A stretch of DNA of 64,000 nt, taken from assembly GCF_003259155.1 (NCBI RefSeq), contig NZ_QGMQ01000008.1, positions 62,001 to 126,000 of the forward strand, written 5' to 3'. Origin of the DNA: Marinimicrobium alkaliphilum. GTDB lineage: Bacteria; Pseudomonadota; Gammaproteobacteria; Pseudomonadales; Cellvibrionaceae. Shown here in pieces: positions 25,334-33,874 of this stretch (position 1 is the first letter of the stretch; every line of letters starts with the position of its first letter). Under the pieces are notes generated by a model. The model was not told where the DNA came from. It did no database searches and was given only the letters and a program-made list of their open reading frames with translations. Position numbers and translations under genes: made by a program.

Positions 25334-26773
25334 ATGAGTTATGACACGGTTATCCGCAATGCCCAGGTCGTCGATGGCCGCGGTGTCGATATTTTCACCG
25401 CTGATGTGGCGCTTAAAGATGGGCGAATTGCCCGTGTTGCTGAGAACATTGAAGCACCTGCGTCGGAGATCGTCGAAGCGGGAGGACGTTACCTCGCTCC
25501 GGGCTTTATTGATGTGCATACCCATGACGACCTGGAGGTCATCAACAATCCCGACATGCTCGCCAAAACCAGTCAGGGCGTTACCAGTGTTATCGTCGGT
25601 AACTGTGGTATCAGTGCCAGTCCCGTACGCCTGACACGCGAGCCGCCCGACCCGCTTAACCTGCTGGGTGATCAAGGCGACTTTGTCTATTCACGCTTTT
25701 CAGATTACGTTCGAGCGGTAACGCTGGCGAAGCCCTCGGTGAATGTGGCGGCGCTGGTCGGCCACACCGCGCTTCGCAACAACCACATGAAAGATCTCAC
25801 GCGCACGGCCAGCGTCACTGAGCTGAGTGCCATGAGCGCCCAGTTACACGATGCTCTTGCCGAGGGGGCCCTGGGGATGAGTTCCGGCCTGGCCTATGCC
25901 AATGCCCAAGGGGCCGATATCAACGAGGTGTTGGCTCTGGTAAAAGAGCTGAAAGTGTTTGGCGCCATTTATACCACCCATCTGCGCACCGAGTTCGATC
26001 AGATTATCGAAGCGCTGGGGGAGGCGCTGGACACGGCGGCGAGTGCCCGGGTGCCGCTGGTGGTGTCGCACCTCAAGTGTGCGGGAAAAGGGAATTGGGG
26101 TCGGAGTACGGAAGTACTTGCGCATCTGGAAGCCGCAGCGCACACCCAAAAGCTGGCCTGTGATTGCTACCCCTATTCGGCGAGTTCGAGCACATTGGAT
26201 TTGAAGCAGGTCACCGGTGACAGCGATATTTTTATCACCTGGTCGCGCCCTCATCCCGACCAGGGTGGGCGTCCGCTGGCGGACATTGCCCGGGACTGGA
26301 ATGTCAGCCTGCTGGCGGCGGCCGAGGCTCTGCAGCCGGCCGGCGCCGTTTACCATTGCATGGACCCCGAGGACGTCAGGACCATACTCAAGCATCCGCT
26401 CACCATGGTCGGCTCCGATGGCCTGCCCAACGATCCTCATCCACACCCCCGGCTTTGGGGCGCCTTTCCCCGTGTTCTGGCACATTACTGTCGGGACGAG
26501 GGGTTGTTCGATTTACCTACCGCGGTGCACAAGATGTCCGGCCGTTCAGCCGCAGAGTTCAATTTGACAGACCGGGGTCTGATTGCCGAAGGCTACTACG
26601 CCGACCTGGTGCTGTTCGATTGGGACAAACTGGAATCACCCGCCAACTATTTACAGCCCGTTCAGCGTGCCCGGGGCATCGAATCGGTGTGGGTGAACGG
26701 CGTTCTGAGTTATCAGCCTGACCGGGAAACCCCCGGGCGAGCGGGGCAGTTTTTGTACCGGAAAAATCAATAA
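25334..26773 (+). CDS. N-acyl-D-amino-acid deacylase family; candidate N-acetylglucosaminate deacetylase
   Basis: 479 residues, a cytoplasmic amidohydrolase of the D-aminoacylase family. Metal and catalytic landmarks are His62 and His64 (FIDVHTHDD), Cys91 (VGNCGIS), a His near 217 (THLRTEFD), a His near 246 (VSHLKCAGKG) and the catalytic Asp near 361 (MVGSDGLPND). This matches the Cys/His/His zinc site of known D-aminoacylases. It hydrolyses N-acyl groups from D-configured 2-amino acids; N-acetyl-D-glucosaminate is chemically such a substrate. With the deaminase, RidA, symporter and chitinolytic neighbours it is the best candidate for the deacetylation step (OngB-like, from memory of the pathway). 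Ordinary N-acyl-D-amino acids remain possible. Confidence 0.8.
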   Translation: MSYDTVIRNAQVVDGRGVDIFTADVALKDGRIARVAENIEAPASEIVEAGGRYLAPGFIDVHTHDDLEVINNPDMLAKTSQGVTSVIVGNCGISASPVRLTREPPDPLNLLGDQGDFVYSRFSDYVRAVTLAKPSVNVAALVGHTALRNNHMKDLTRTASVTELSAMSAQLHDALAEGALGMSSGLAYANAQGADINEVLALVKELKVFGAIYTTHLRTEFDQIIEALGEALDTAASARVPLVVSHLKCAGKGNWGRSTEVLAHLEAAAHTQKLACDCYPYSASSSTLDLKQVTGDSDIFITWSRPHPDQGGRPLADIARDWNVSLLAAAEALQPAGAVYHCMDPEDVRTILKHPLTMVGSDGLPNDPHPHPRLWGAFPRVLAHYCRDEGLFDLPTAVHKMSGRSAAEFNLTDRGLIAEGYYADLVLFDWDKLESPANYLQPVQRARGIESVWVNGVLSYQPDRETPGRAGQFLYRKNQ

Positions 26774-26800
26774 TACGAAACCTGAATGGAGAAAATAACA

Positions 26801-27187
26801 ATGACCATCACACGTTACGGTGCCGGCGGTGGTGTCGGCACGGGCGGACAACACCTGCCTTTTTCTCGCGCCACGCAAGCCGACGGCTGGCTCTATGTTT
26901 CCGGGCAAACGCCCATGCGCGATGGTGAGGTCGTGGAGGGCAGTGTCATCGAGCAGTCCCAGCTTGCGATCGACAACTGCTTTGCCATTATGCGCGAGGC
27001 TGGTTACACCGCTGAACATGTGGTGCATGTCACGGTGATACTCACTGATGCCCGCTACTTTTCATCGTTCAATAAAGTGTTCAAAGCCAACTTTGGCGAT
27101 CACCCACCCGCGCGCATCTGCTCGGTCTGCGACCTGGTAGTGGACTGCAAGGTGGAAGTGGGGTTGGTCTGCTACAAGCAGAGCTGA
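26801..27187 (+). CDS. ridA: RidA-family enamine/imine deaminase
   Basis: 128 residues (MTITRYGAGGGVGTGGQHL...). Conserved RidA features are YVSGQTP-like LYVSGQTPMRDG, the substrate Arg in PPARICSVCDL and Glu in KVEVGLVCYK. The family speeds hydrolysis of reactive enamine/imine intermediates released by PLP-dependent deaminases, exactly what the neighbouring deaminase would make. An ATG at 26786 is in frame, but GGAG lies 9 bp before the ATG at 26801, which is chosen. The symporter gene starts 5 bp after its stop, so they are co-transcribed. Confidence 0.85.
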   Translation: MTITRYGAGGGVGTGGQHLPFSRATQADGWLYVSGQTPMRDGEVVEGSVIEQSQLAIDNCFAIMREAGYTAEHVVHVTVILTDARYFSSFNKVFKANFGDHPPARICSVCDLVVDCKVEVGLVCYKQS

Positions 27188-27192
27188 GCGCT

Positions 27193-28647
27193 ATGACGAC
27201 GAATCTCTTCCTGAGCGCATTCGGCACCTACATTTTCTTTCTGATTCTTCTGGGCTGGTTTGTCTCCAGAAAGCAGCGCGGTGGTCAGGACTTTCTTCTG
27301 GCCGGGCGCAGCCTGCCGGTGTTTCTCATCATCGGGACGACCCTCGGTACCCTGGTGGGAACCGGCTCGTCCATGGGGGCGGTGGGCTTTGGTTACGGGT
27401 TTGGTTGGGCGGGTGTGCTCTATGGCATTGGCGGTGCCATCGGCATTCTTCTGTTGGCGTTGCTGTTTGCGCCGGTACGTAGATTGCGCTTTATGACCAT
27501 GAGTGAGGAGTTGTCCTACTATGTGGGCGCTCACCCGCTGGTGAAAAATATTGTCGCTGTTCTGATTCTGCTCGCCTGCATTGGCTGGCTGGGAGCGCAT
27601 ATTCTCGGGGGCGGTCTTTATCTGGCCTGGATCGCTGGCATTGACCTGGCGTGGGCGAAGACGCTGGTGGCTCTTGGTTTTGCGATCTATGTGATTGTTG
27701 GGGGTTACCGGGCAGTGGTCTGGACCGATACCTTGCAGGCGATTGTGCTGTTCTTCGGCTTTATCCTTATGGCCGGTTTCGCCCTGCATCAGGTTGGTGG
27801 TTGGTCGGCACTTGTCGCCGCCCAGCCTGTCGTCAACCGGTCGTTTCTGGGAATGCAGGCGCTGGGCTGGTTGCCCAGTCTGTCGCTGGTAGCGGTGATA
27901 GCGGTGGGGGTGCTGGCGACGCCGTCGTTCCGGCAACGGATCTATTCCGGGCGCAGTGTGCGCTCGGTGCGGCAATCTTTTGTGGCCACAGGGATACTCT
28001 ATCTGTTCTTTTCGGTGGTGCCGGCGATCATCGGTATGGCGGCATTTGCACTCAACCCCGCGCTGGAGAACCGCAACTTTGCCTTTCCCTTTCTCGCCGT
28101 GGAAGTGCTGCCCCTGTGGATTGGTCTGGTGGTGTTGATCGCCGGTTTGTCGGCGACCATGTCCAGCGCCAGCTCGGATGCTATCGCCGGCGTGTCAATT
28201 CTGATCCGCGATGTCTTTTCATTGCTCGCCGGTCGGGTGCCCAGCGCCGACAAAGTCATACTCTTTTCCCGGATCGGACTGGCCCTGGTCATTGGTGTCG
28301 CCTGGTTGATGGCGATGTTGTCCGACGACCTGATCAGCTATATCACCCGGATGATCGCCACCCTGATGGCGGGCATGTTTACCTGCGGTTTACTGGGGCG
28401 CTTTTGGCCGCGCTACAACTGGCAGGGCGCTATCGCTTCCTTGCTGGTTGGGGTGTCGGCATCGCTGGCTATGATTGTTTCCGGATTGGACGGTGTGTGG
28501 GGCAACCCGATCATTCCGGCTGTGGCGTCCGCGCTGCTCGCCGGCGTTGTGATCAGCCTGATGACGCCGGCCCAGGCCTTGAGCAACGAACAAGCGCTGG
28601 CGCGGATCAGTGCCGAGCGCGACACAATGGAACGGGGAGAGTACTAA
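27193..28647 (+). CDS. Sodium:solute symporter (SSS family)
   Basis: 484 residues with about 13 hydrophobic helices and the SSS layout (FLLAGRSLPVFLIIGTTLGTLVGTGSSMGA split over helices 1-2, then GGYRAVVWTDTLQAIVLF in the middle). It is a Na+-coupled importer in the inner membrane. It sits between ridA and the GH18 gene, whose ATG directly abuts its TAA. The context suggests it brings the aldonate sugar released by periplasmic GH20 and lactonase into the cytoplasm for the deacylase (OngA-like role, inferred). Proline, pantothenate or sialate transport cannot be excluded from sequence alone. Confidence 0.82.
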   Translation: MTTNLFLSAFGTYIFFLILLGWFVSRKQRGGQDFLLAGRSLPVFLIIGTTLGTLVGTGSSMGAVGFGYGFGWAGVLYGIGGAIGILLLALLFAPVRRLRFMTMSEELSYYVGAHPLVKNIVAVLILLACIGWLGAHILGGGLYLAWIAGIDLAWAKTLVALGFAIYVIVGGYRAVVWTDTLQAIVLFFGFILMAGFALHQVGGWSALVAAQPVVNRSFLGMQALGWLPSLSLVAVIAVGVLATPSFRQRIYSGRSVRSVRQSFVATGILYLFFSVVPAIIGMAAFALNPALENRNFAFPFLAVEVLPLWIGLVVLIAGLSATMSSASSDAIAGVSILIRDVFSLLAGRVPSADKVILFSRIGLALVIGVAWLMAMLSDDLISYITRMIATLMAGMFTCGLLGRFWPRYNWQGAIASLLVGVSASLAMIVSGLDGVWGNPIIPAVASALLAGVVISLMTPAQALSNEQALARISAERDTMERGEY

Positions 28648-30249
28648 ATGTTGAAGCGAATTTTTTGGGTACTGATGACTGTAACCCTGGCGGCCTGTTC
28701 TGGACAGGAAGACGCGCTCGTGGCCATCGAGGAAGCGCCGGCCGACCATGAGCGGGTTATTGTGGGCTACATTTTCAATCCGGATGCGCAGGTGGACCCG
28801 GATACCATTGCGGCGGAAAAGCTCACCCATATCAACTACGCCTTTTCCAATATCGAAGATGGCGAACTGGTGGAAGGCTTTGCCTACGATGAGCAGAACT
28901 ACCGGCAGTTGCAGACCCTCAAGGCGCGCAACCCGGACCTGAAAATTCTCACGTCGGTGGGCGGTTGGACCTGGTCCGGCGGCTTTTCCGATATGGCGCT
29001 GACCGGGGAGACGCGCCAGCGTTTTATCGACAGCGCGCTGGACTTTGTACGCCGCCACCAACTGGACGGCATCGACATCGATTGGGAGTACCCCGGTTTG
29101 CCCGGCGCGGGCAACGTGCACCGACCCGAGGACGGCGTCAACTTTACCCTGTTGCTGCGCAGCCTGCGCGAGCAGCTCGACGAGCTGGAACAGGAACTGG
29201 AGCGGCCGCTGTTGCTCACCATTGCCAGCGGTGGCTTTCCGCGCTTCCTGGAAAAGAGCGATATCGCCAACTGGCAACGCTACCTCGACTTTATCAACAT
29301 CATGGCCTACGACTACAACTTTCCCACCGACGGTAATCGCACCGGCCACAACGCGCCCCTGTATGCGCCCGAGGGCGATGTCATGTCTGCCGATCAGGCC
29401 GTGCGCGATCATCTGGCCGCCGGTGTGCCGCCGGAAAAGCTGGTGCTGGGCGTGCCCTTCTATGGTCGTCACTGGGTCGCGGTTGACCCGGACAGTGCCG
29501 GACTCGGCCAGGTCGGCCATACCGGCGACTTCCCCTACGGCGACACGGGTTACCGCAATCTGGCGGAAAACCTGATCGATCAACAGGGCTTTGAGCGGCA
29601 CTGGGACCCGGTCGGTCAGGTGCCCTGGCTCTGGCACGAACAGGAACGACTGTTTGTCAGCTACGACGACCCCGAGTCCATGGCCATCAAGGCCCAGTAT
29701 GTGCGCGATCAGGGTCTGCGGGGCATCATGTTCTGGCGCTACGAAACCGACCACAACAACGAGCTGCTGAAGGCGATTTACGCTCATCTGATCGCTGACG
29801 CGCCGGAAGCTCACGGGCAGATCAATACCGAAAGTCTTATCGGCACCTGGCAGCTATTGGAGGAAACGATACGTTTTGGCGACGAGGTTATCGTAACCTT
29901 TGACGCTGACAGCCGCGAGATGATCAAAATATTTAACGACAGTCACTTCGCCTTTGTCAGCAAAGGCGAAGACCGAGAACCCTTTGCAGGACTGTCGTTG
30001 ACCGATCAGGAGAAGGCGCGCGCATTTGACAATTTTGGCGCGGGTGGCGGTCGCTACACCTTTGCAGACGGGGTACTCACGGAAAAAATCGGGTTCATGT
30101 CCTATCCCAATTACGAAGGCGAGCAGATTGCGTTCAAGATATCCTTCGAAGGCGACAGAATGATTCAGGAAGGACATTATCCCCTCGTGCGCCTTGGGTT
30201 GGCAGAAACGGACGGCTATCTCCACTCGGTCTTCAAGCGCGTACAGTAA
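28648..30249 (+). CDS. GH18 chitinase lipoprotein with C-terminal lipocalin-like domain
   Basis: 533 residues. A lipoprotein signal ends LAAC (Cys about 17), followed by a GH18 barrel (about residues 32-385) with the strand motif SVGGWTWSGGFSD and the complete catalytic DxxDxDxE in DGIDIDWEYPG (about 139-149). Also present are INIMAYDYN and the C-terminal barrel Trp in GIMFWRYETD. From about residue 397 an added domain (LIGTWQLLEET ... FKRVQ, 135 residues) looks like a lipocalin-type beta barrel. It would cut chitin or its oligomers at the cell surface or periplasmic face. It is the last gene of the rpiR operon and is convergent with the kinase gene 51 bp away. Confidence 0.88.
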   Translation: MLKRIFWVLMTVTLAACSGQEDALVAIEEAPADHERVIVGYIFNPDAQVDPDTIAAEKLTHINYAFSNIEDGELVEGFAYDEQNYRQLQTLKARNPDLKILTSVGGWTWSGGFSDMALTGETRQRFIDSALDFVRRHQLDGIDIDWEYPGLPGAGNVHRPEDGVNFTLLLRSLREQLDELEQELERPLLLTIASGGFPRFLEKSDIANWQRYLDFINIMAYDYNFPTDGNRTGHNAPLYAPEGDVMSADQAVRDHLAAGVPPEKLVLGVPFYGRHWVAVDPDSAGLGQVGHTGDFPYGDTGYRNLAENLIDQQGFERHWDPVGQVPWLWHEQERLFVSYDDPESMAIKAQYVRDQGLRGIMFWRYETDHNNELLKAIYAHLIADAPEAHGQINTESLIGTWQLLEETIRFGDEVIVTFDADSREMIKIFNDSHFAFVSKGEDREPFAGLSLTDQEKARAFDNFGAGGGRYTFADGVLTEKIGFMSYPNYEGEQIAFKISFEGDRMIQEGHYPLVRLGLAETDGYLHSVFKRVQ

Positions 30250-30300
30250 TAACCCGCGACTCGGGACCCATGGGTTCAGCGCCGAGAGGTTTTCATGGCG

Positions 30301-32019
30301 CTACCGCAACAAGTAAACCGTCAGCACAATCGTTACCACCCACCCAGCGGCTGCAAGCAGCTGCCAAAAGCGCAGCGGGTTGCGTTCCAGCAGCGGTTGG
30401 GCGCCGCTACTGACCCAGTGGGGGTTGGGCCGCTTGATGTCCGTCAGCCATTCAGACAGCGCGCTGTAGCGCGAGCCCGGGTGAATGCTCAAGGCTTTTT
30501 CCAGCGCCTTGTCGAGCCATTGGGGGATCAGCGGGTTGTGGCGGCTGGCGGGGATGTAGCGCAGGCGCTGGAAGGCTTTTACGTCCATCGCCTTGCTGTA
30601 GGCGTCGCCGTAGGGGCGTTTGCCGGTGAGCATCTCGTAGAGCAGTACCGCGAGGGAAAACTGGTCCGAGCGCGGGCCGACCTTGCCGCCGTAGCGGTAC
30701 TCGGGCGCGGAATAGTCGAGGGTGCCGAGAATCCGGTCGCGCACAAAGGGCGCCCCGATTTCTTCCACGCCCGCGACCCAACAGGAGCCGAAGTCGATAA
30801 TCACCGGCCCCTGTCGGCCGAGCACGATATTGTCTGGCTTGATGTCCTGGTGCAGGGTTTCTTTGCGGTGAAAAGCGCGGATGCCGCGCACCAGTTGTTC
30901 GATCAGCTGCACCGCATCGGGAATCGCCAACTGGCGGCGCTCCTTGATGACCTCACCCAGGGTTTGCCCGGGCACATAGTCCGTCAGATAGTAGAGGCAG
31001 GCGCGCGCCCGGGGCGGTTGAATCACCCGCACGACGTTGGGGCTGTGGATACGGGCTCCGATCCACGCCTCCATGGCGAAGCGCTCGATGTAGGCGGGGT
31101 CATCGCTGTACAGGGGCGAAGGGGTTTTCATCACCAGCCGTTGGCCCTGCTCATCGGTGACCTGATACACCTGGCTGCGATTGGATTCGTGCAGCACTTT
31201 TTGCACGGTCAGACCGTCCAGGGTGTCGCCCACCTGCAGCAGGGGCGGGAAGGGCAGTTGTGACAGCACCTGCATGGCGCTGTGTTCGGTGGGTATTCCC
31301 AGAGCGTCAATGTCCACCACCTGAATACTCAGGTTGTCTTCGCTGCCGGCATCCAGCGCTTCGGCAACGGCTTGTGCGACCAGCTCGTCGGGAGATGTCA
31401 GGTTGCGCACCAACCCCAGGAAGTCGGACGCCGAAAGGGTGTCATGAATGCCGTCGCTGGTGAGCACAAAGCGGTCGCCGGCCTGCAGCTCGCAGGTGAA
31501 GACATCAATTTCCAGCGCCGGATCCGCACCCAGGGCGCGACTGAGGTAGACGGTGTCGCGATCGATGCGCTGGTTGTGATCCCGGGTCAGTAACTCCAGG
31601 TCATTCTCGCGCAAACGGTATACGCGGGTGTCCCCGATATGAAAAATGGACGCGCTGCTGCCTTTGAGAATCAGGGCGGAAAAGGTGGTCAGGTAACCCT
31701 CGCCGTAGACGCTGTTCTGACTCAGCCCCCAAAGGCTGTTGTTGAGCGAGCGGATCACCCGCTCGGCACTCTGGCGGGTGCTCCAGGTGTCGGGGGTGGC
31801 ATAGTAGTCGGTCAGAAAACCGGTAATCGCGGTCTGGCTGGCTTCGCGCGCCGCTGCGCTGCTGCTCACCCCGTCGGCCACCGCCACGGCGATGCCCTTG
31901 CTGGTCAGCAGGGCATCGTCCGGCAGGCGCGCGCCCACCGTATCCTGGTTTTCCGATTTACGCCCGGCGTCGCTCTGTTGGGCAAAGCGCACGCGCAGGC
32001 GTGATTGCAGATGTTGCAA
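30301..32019 (-). CDS. PP2C phosphatase - Ser/Thr kinase fusion with C-terminal membrane anchor
   Basis: 572 residues. Residues about 10-240 are a PP2C phosphatase (SENQDTVG, VAVADGVSSSAAAREAS, LTSDGIHDTLS, EDNLSIQVVDID). About 260-520 are a Hanks-type kinase with the catalytic Lys in RLVMKTPSP, HQDIKPDNIVL, the DFG in IIDFGSCW and GTLDYSAPEY, all intact. A single helix near the C-terminus (LLAAAGWVVTIVLTVYLL) anchors it. The start is an unusual TTG at 32019, preceded by GAGGTGA, 2 bp after the transporter stop. Such fusions accompany nitrate transporters in nitrate-assimilation clusters of gammaproteobacteria, suggesting nitrogen-dependent control of uptake; the target is unknown. Confidence 0.87.
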   Translation of the reverse strand: MQHLQSRLRVRFAQQSDAGRKSENQDTVGARLPDDALLTSKGIAVAVADGVSSSAAAREASQTAITGFLTDYYATPDTWSTRQSAERVIRSLNNSLWGLSQNSVYGEGYLTTFSALILKGSSASIFHIGDTRVYRLRENDLELLTRDHNQRIDRDTVYLSRALGADPALEIDVFTCELQAGDRFVLTSDGIHDTLSASDFLGLVRNLTSPDELVAQAVAEALDAGSEDNLSIQVVDIDALGIPTEHSAMQVLSQLPFPPLLQVGDTLDGLTVQKVLHESNRSQVYQVTDEQGQRLVMKTPSPLYSDDPAYIERFAMEAWIGARIHSPNVVRVIQPPRARACLYYLTDYVPGQTLGEVIKERRQLAIPDAVQLIEQLVRGIRAFHRKETLHQDIKPDNIVLGRQGPVIIDFGSCWVAGVEEIGAPFVRDRILGTLDYSAPEYRYGGKVGPRSDQFSLAVLLYEMLTGKRPYGDAYSKAMDVKAFQRLRYIPASRHNPLIPQWLDKALEKALSIHPGSRYSALSEWLTDIKRPNPHWVSSGAQPLLERNPLRFWQLLAAAGWVVTIVLTVYLLR

Positions 32020-32021
32020 GC

Positions 32022-33497
32022 TCAGGTCACCTCAATGCGTTGCACACTGCCGTCTTCCATCACTTCGGTGATATGGCCTTCGGGCTCGGTCAACTGTTGT
32101 GCGAGCACAAAAGCGACAGCGGCGGAGGCAGCAATAATCAGAAAGAAGGTACTGGAGTCCACAAAGCTGTAAATGGTCAGGTAGGTTACTGCGCCCACAT
32201 TACCATAGGCGCCCGCCATACCGGCAATCTGTCCGGTCATACGGCGCTTGATCAGGGGTACCATGGCGAACACCGCGCCCTCGCCGGCCTGCACAAAGAA
32301 AGAGCAGAACATCACCGCCATCACGGCAAACACAATGGGCCAGCCAGCGTTGATCTGTGCCAGCATCAGGTAGCCGACCGCCAGGCCGGCGATAAACACG
32401 GACATGCTTTTGCGGCGGCCGAAGCGGTCGCTGAAAAAACCGCCGGTGGGGCGCGCCACCAGATTCATAAAGGCAAAGGCACCACCGAGCATGCCGGCCT
32501 GGGTCAGGGTGAGCTCGGTAAAGGTCTCAAGGAAGAAAGCGGGCAGCATGGAGACCACCGCCAGCTCCGAGCCAAAGGTGACAAAGTAGGACCAGTTGAG
32601 GATGTTCACCTGTTTGAACTCGTACTTGTCATGCTCGGGCACACCGTTTTTGAGCATGTCTTTGTTGACGCGGTAGATCTGACTGAACTGGAACACGAAC
32701 AGGGCCGCGAGGACGACATACAGAATATAGGTTGTGGTTTCCGTGAGCAGGCCGATGTTGGTGGGCCCGAGGCGCCAGGCGAGGACGCCCAGAATGACAT
32801 ACATGGGCACATTCATGGCCACGTAGAACCAGAAATCTTTTTTACTGGAAACCTCCAGACCGCCGGATTTCTTGGGCTTGAAGTAGGTGGAGCCTTTCGG
32901 CGTATTGCGCGCGCGCCAGTAATAGAAGAAGCCGTAGGCGATGGCAATGACGCCGATGCAGCTCACCGCCGCGCGCCAACCCCCGTAGTTGGCAAATACC
33001 ACCACGGCCAGCGTCGGCAAAAGAAAGGCCGCCGCCGCCGAGCCAAAGTTACCCCAGCCGCCGTAAACGCCTTCCGCCAGGCCCACTTCCCGCGCGGGAA
33101 ACCATTCACCCACCATGCGGATGCCGATCACAAAGCCCGCGCCCACAAAGCCGAGTAAAAACCGCAACAGGGCAATCTGCTCATAGGTTTGGGCCATGGC
33201 GAAGGCGATACACAAGAGGCCGCCGCCGACCAGCAGGCCGGTATACACATGTCTCGGGCCGAACTTGTCCACCAGGATGCCAATGATGATACGCGCGGGG
33301 ATAGTCAGGGCCACGTTGAGGATCAGCAGTGCCCGCCACTGGTCACCGGTCATGTCGAAGGTCTCGACGATCAGGGGTTTCAGTGGCGCATGGCTGAACC
33401 ACACCATAAAGGAGAGAAAGAACGCGAACCAGGTCAGGTGTAAGGTCCTGACCCGCTCGGCGGAGAAATCCAACAGGTTCAACTTCGGTGATTGCAT
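32022..33497 (-). CDS. nasA: Nitrate/nitrite transporter, NarK/NasA-type MFS
   Basis: 491 residues with 12 predicted helices. The two nitrate signatures are readable: signature 1 around [25 protein letters not shown] (two parts) and signature 2 around [19 protein letters not shown]. The first-helix region [17 protein letters not shown] is typical for bacterial NarK/NasA. It imports nitrate through the inner membrane. It is the first gene of a two-gene operon with the phosphatase-kinase fusion. The assimilatory nitrate and nitrite reductases are not in the window, so assimilation rather than respiration is inferred only from the kinase partner. Confidence 0.87.
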   Translation of the reverse strand: MQSPKLNLLDFSAERVRTLHLTWFAFFLSFMVWFSHAPLKPLIVETFDMTGDQWRALLILNVALTIPARIIIGILVDKFGPRHVYTGLLVGGGLLCIAFAMAQTYEQIALLRFLLGFVGAGFVIGIRMVGEWFPAREVGLAEGVYGGWGNFGSAAAAFLLPTLAVVVFANYGGWRAAVSCIGVIAIAYGFFYYWRARNTPKGSTYFKPKKSGGLEVSSKKDFWFYVAMNVPMYVILGVLAWRLGPTNIGLLTETTTYILYVVLAALFVFQFSQIYRVNKDMLKNGVPEHDKYEFKQVNILNWSYFVTFGSELAVVSMLPAFFLETFTELTLTQAGMLGGAFAFMNLVARPTGGFFSDRFGRRKSMSVFIAGLAVGYLMLAQINAGWPIVFAVMAVMFCSFFVQAGEGAVFAMVPLIKRRMTGQIAGMAGAYGNVGAVTYLTIYSFVDSSTFFLIIAASAAVAFVLAQQLTEPEGHITEVMEDGSVQRIEVT

Positions 33498-33874
33498 TGC
33501 TCGGTAGCCCTTGTCACTGAATTCATGGGTTCACGACCGGCCTCTTGTGTTGCACCTCATTGAGGCGGGTGCCTGGGACCGTCGTGGCTCACCTTTGGTG
33601 CAACATGAGGTGCATGCGCACTGCTGGGTGACCTACTGGCCTTGAGCAATAGTTGTGCCAGCTGTGAAAAGCAGCCCAAAACAAGGTGTTAGCCCGAGCG
33701 AAGGCTCGTCACTGGAGGAAAATCGGGTGAGTGTGCGCCAGTTTGGCGCCTCGATGACCTCTGCTGGTGCGCTCTTTGCGAACGCTTTTCTCGATGGCGG
33801 CGCTGTTATAGTATAACGATTATGTTATAGTATAACGCTTTGACGCTAACCCGATGTCGTGGAGGAAACGGATA
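33498..33874. other. Divergent control region: nitrate transporter leader and zinc promoter
   Basis: This 377-bp gap contains, on the nasA side, a 10-bp inverted repeat TGCACCTCAT (33551-33560) / ATGAGGTGCA (33605-33614) that would form a hairpin in the nasA leader RNA. On the other side are the tandem Zur-like boxes (33805-33836) for the zinc receptor. Nothing between 33620 and 33800 looks coding. Confidence 0.45.
33805..33836. promoter_or_regulatory. Tandem Zur-like operator boxes
   Basis: Two identical perfect palindromes GTTATAGTATAAC, 33805-33817 and 33824-33836, lie 19 bp apart centre to centre (close to two helical turns) and 39 bp before the receptor start. The sequence resembles the proteobacterial Zur consensus (GTTATA.TATAAC core) as I know it, and both genes downstream encode His-rich putative zinc proteins. 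Confidence 0.8.

Noticed and set aside
23079-27187. Plain D-amino-acid salvage operon (D-aminoacylase, D-serine dehydratase, RidA)
   Set aside because: Not excluded, but GH18, GH20 and lactonase genes in the same two operons make glucosaminate chemistry the better fit; kept as the alternative.
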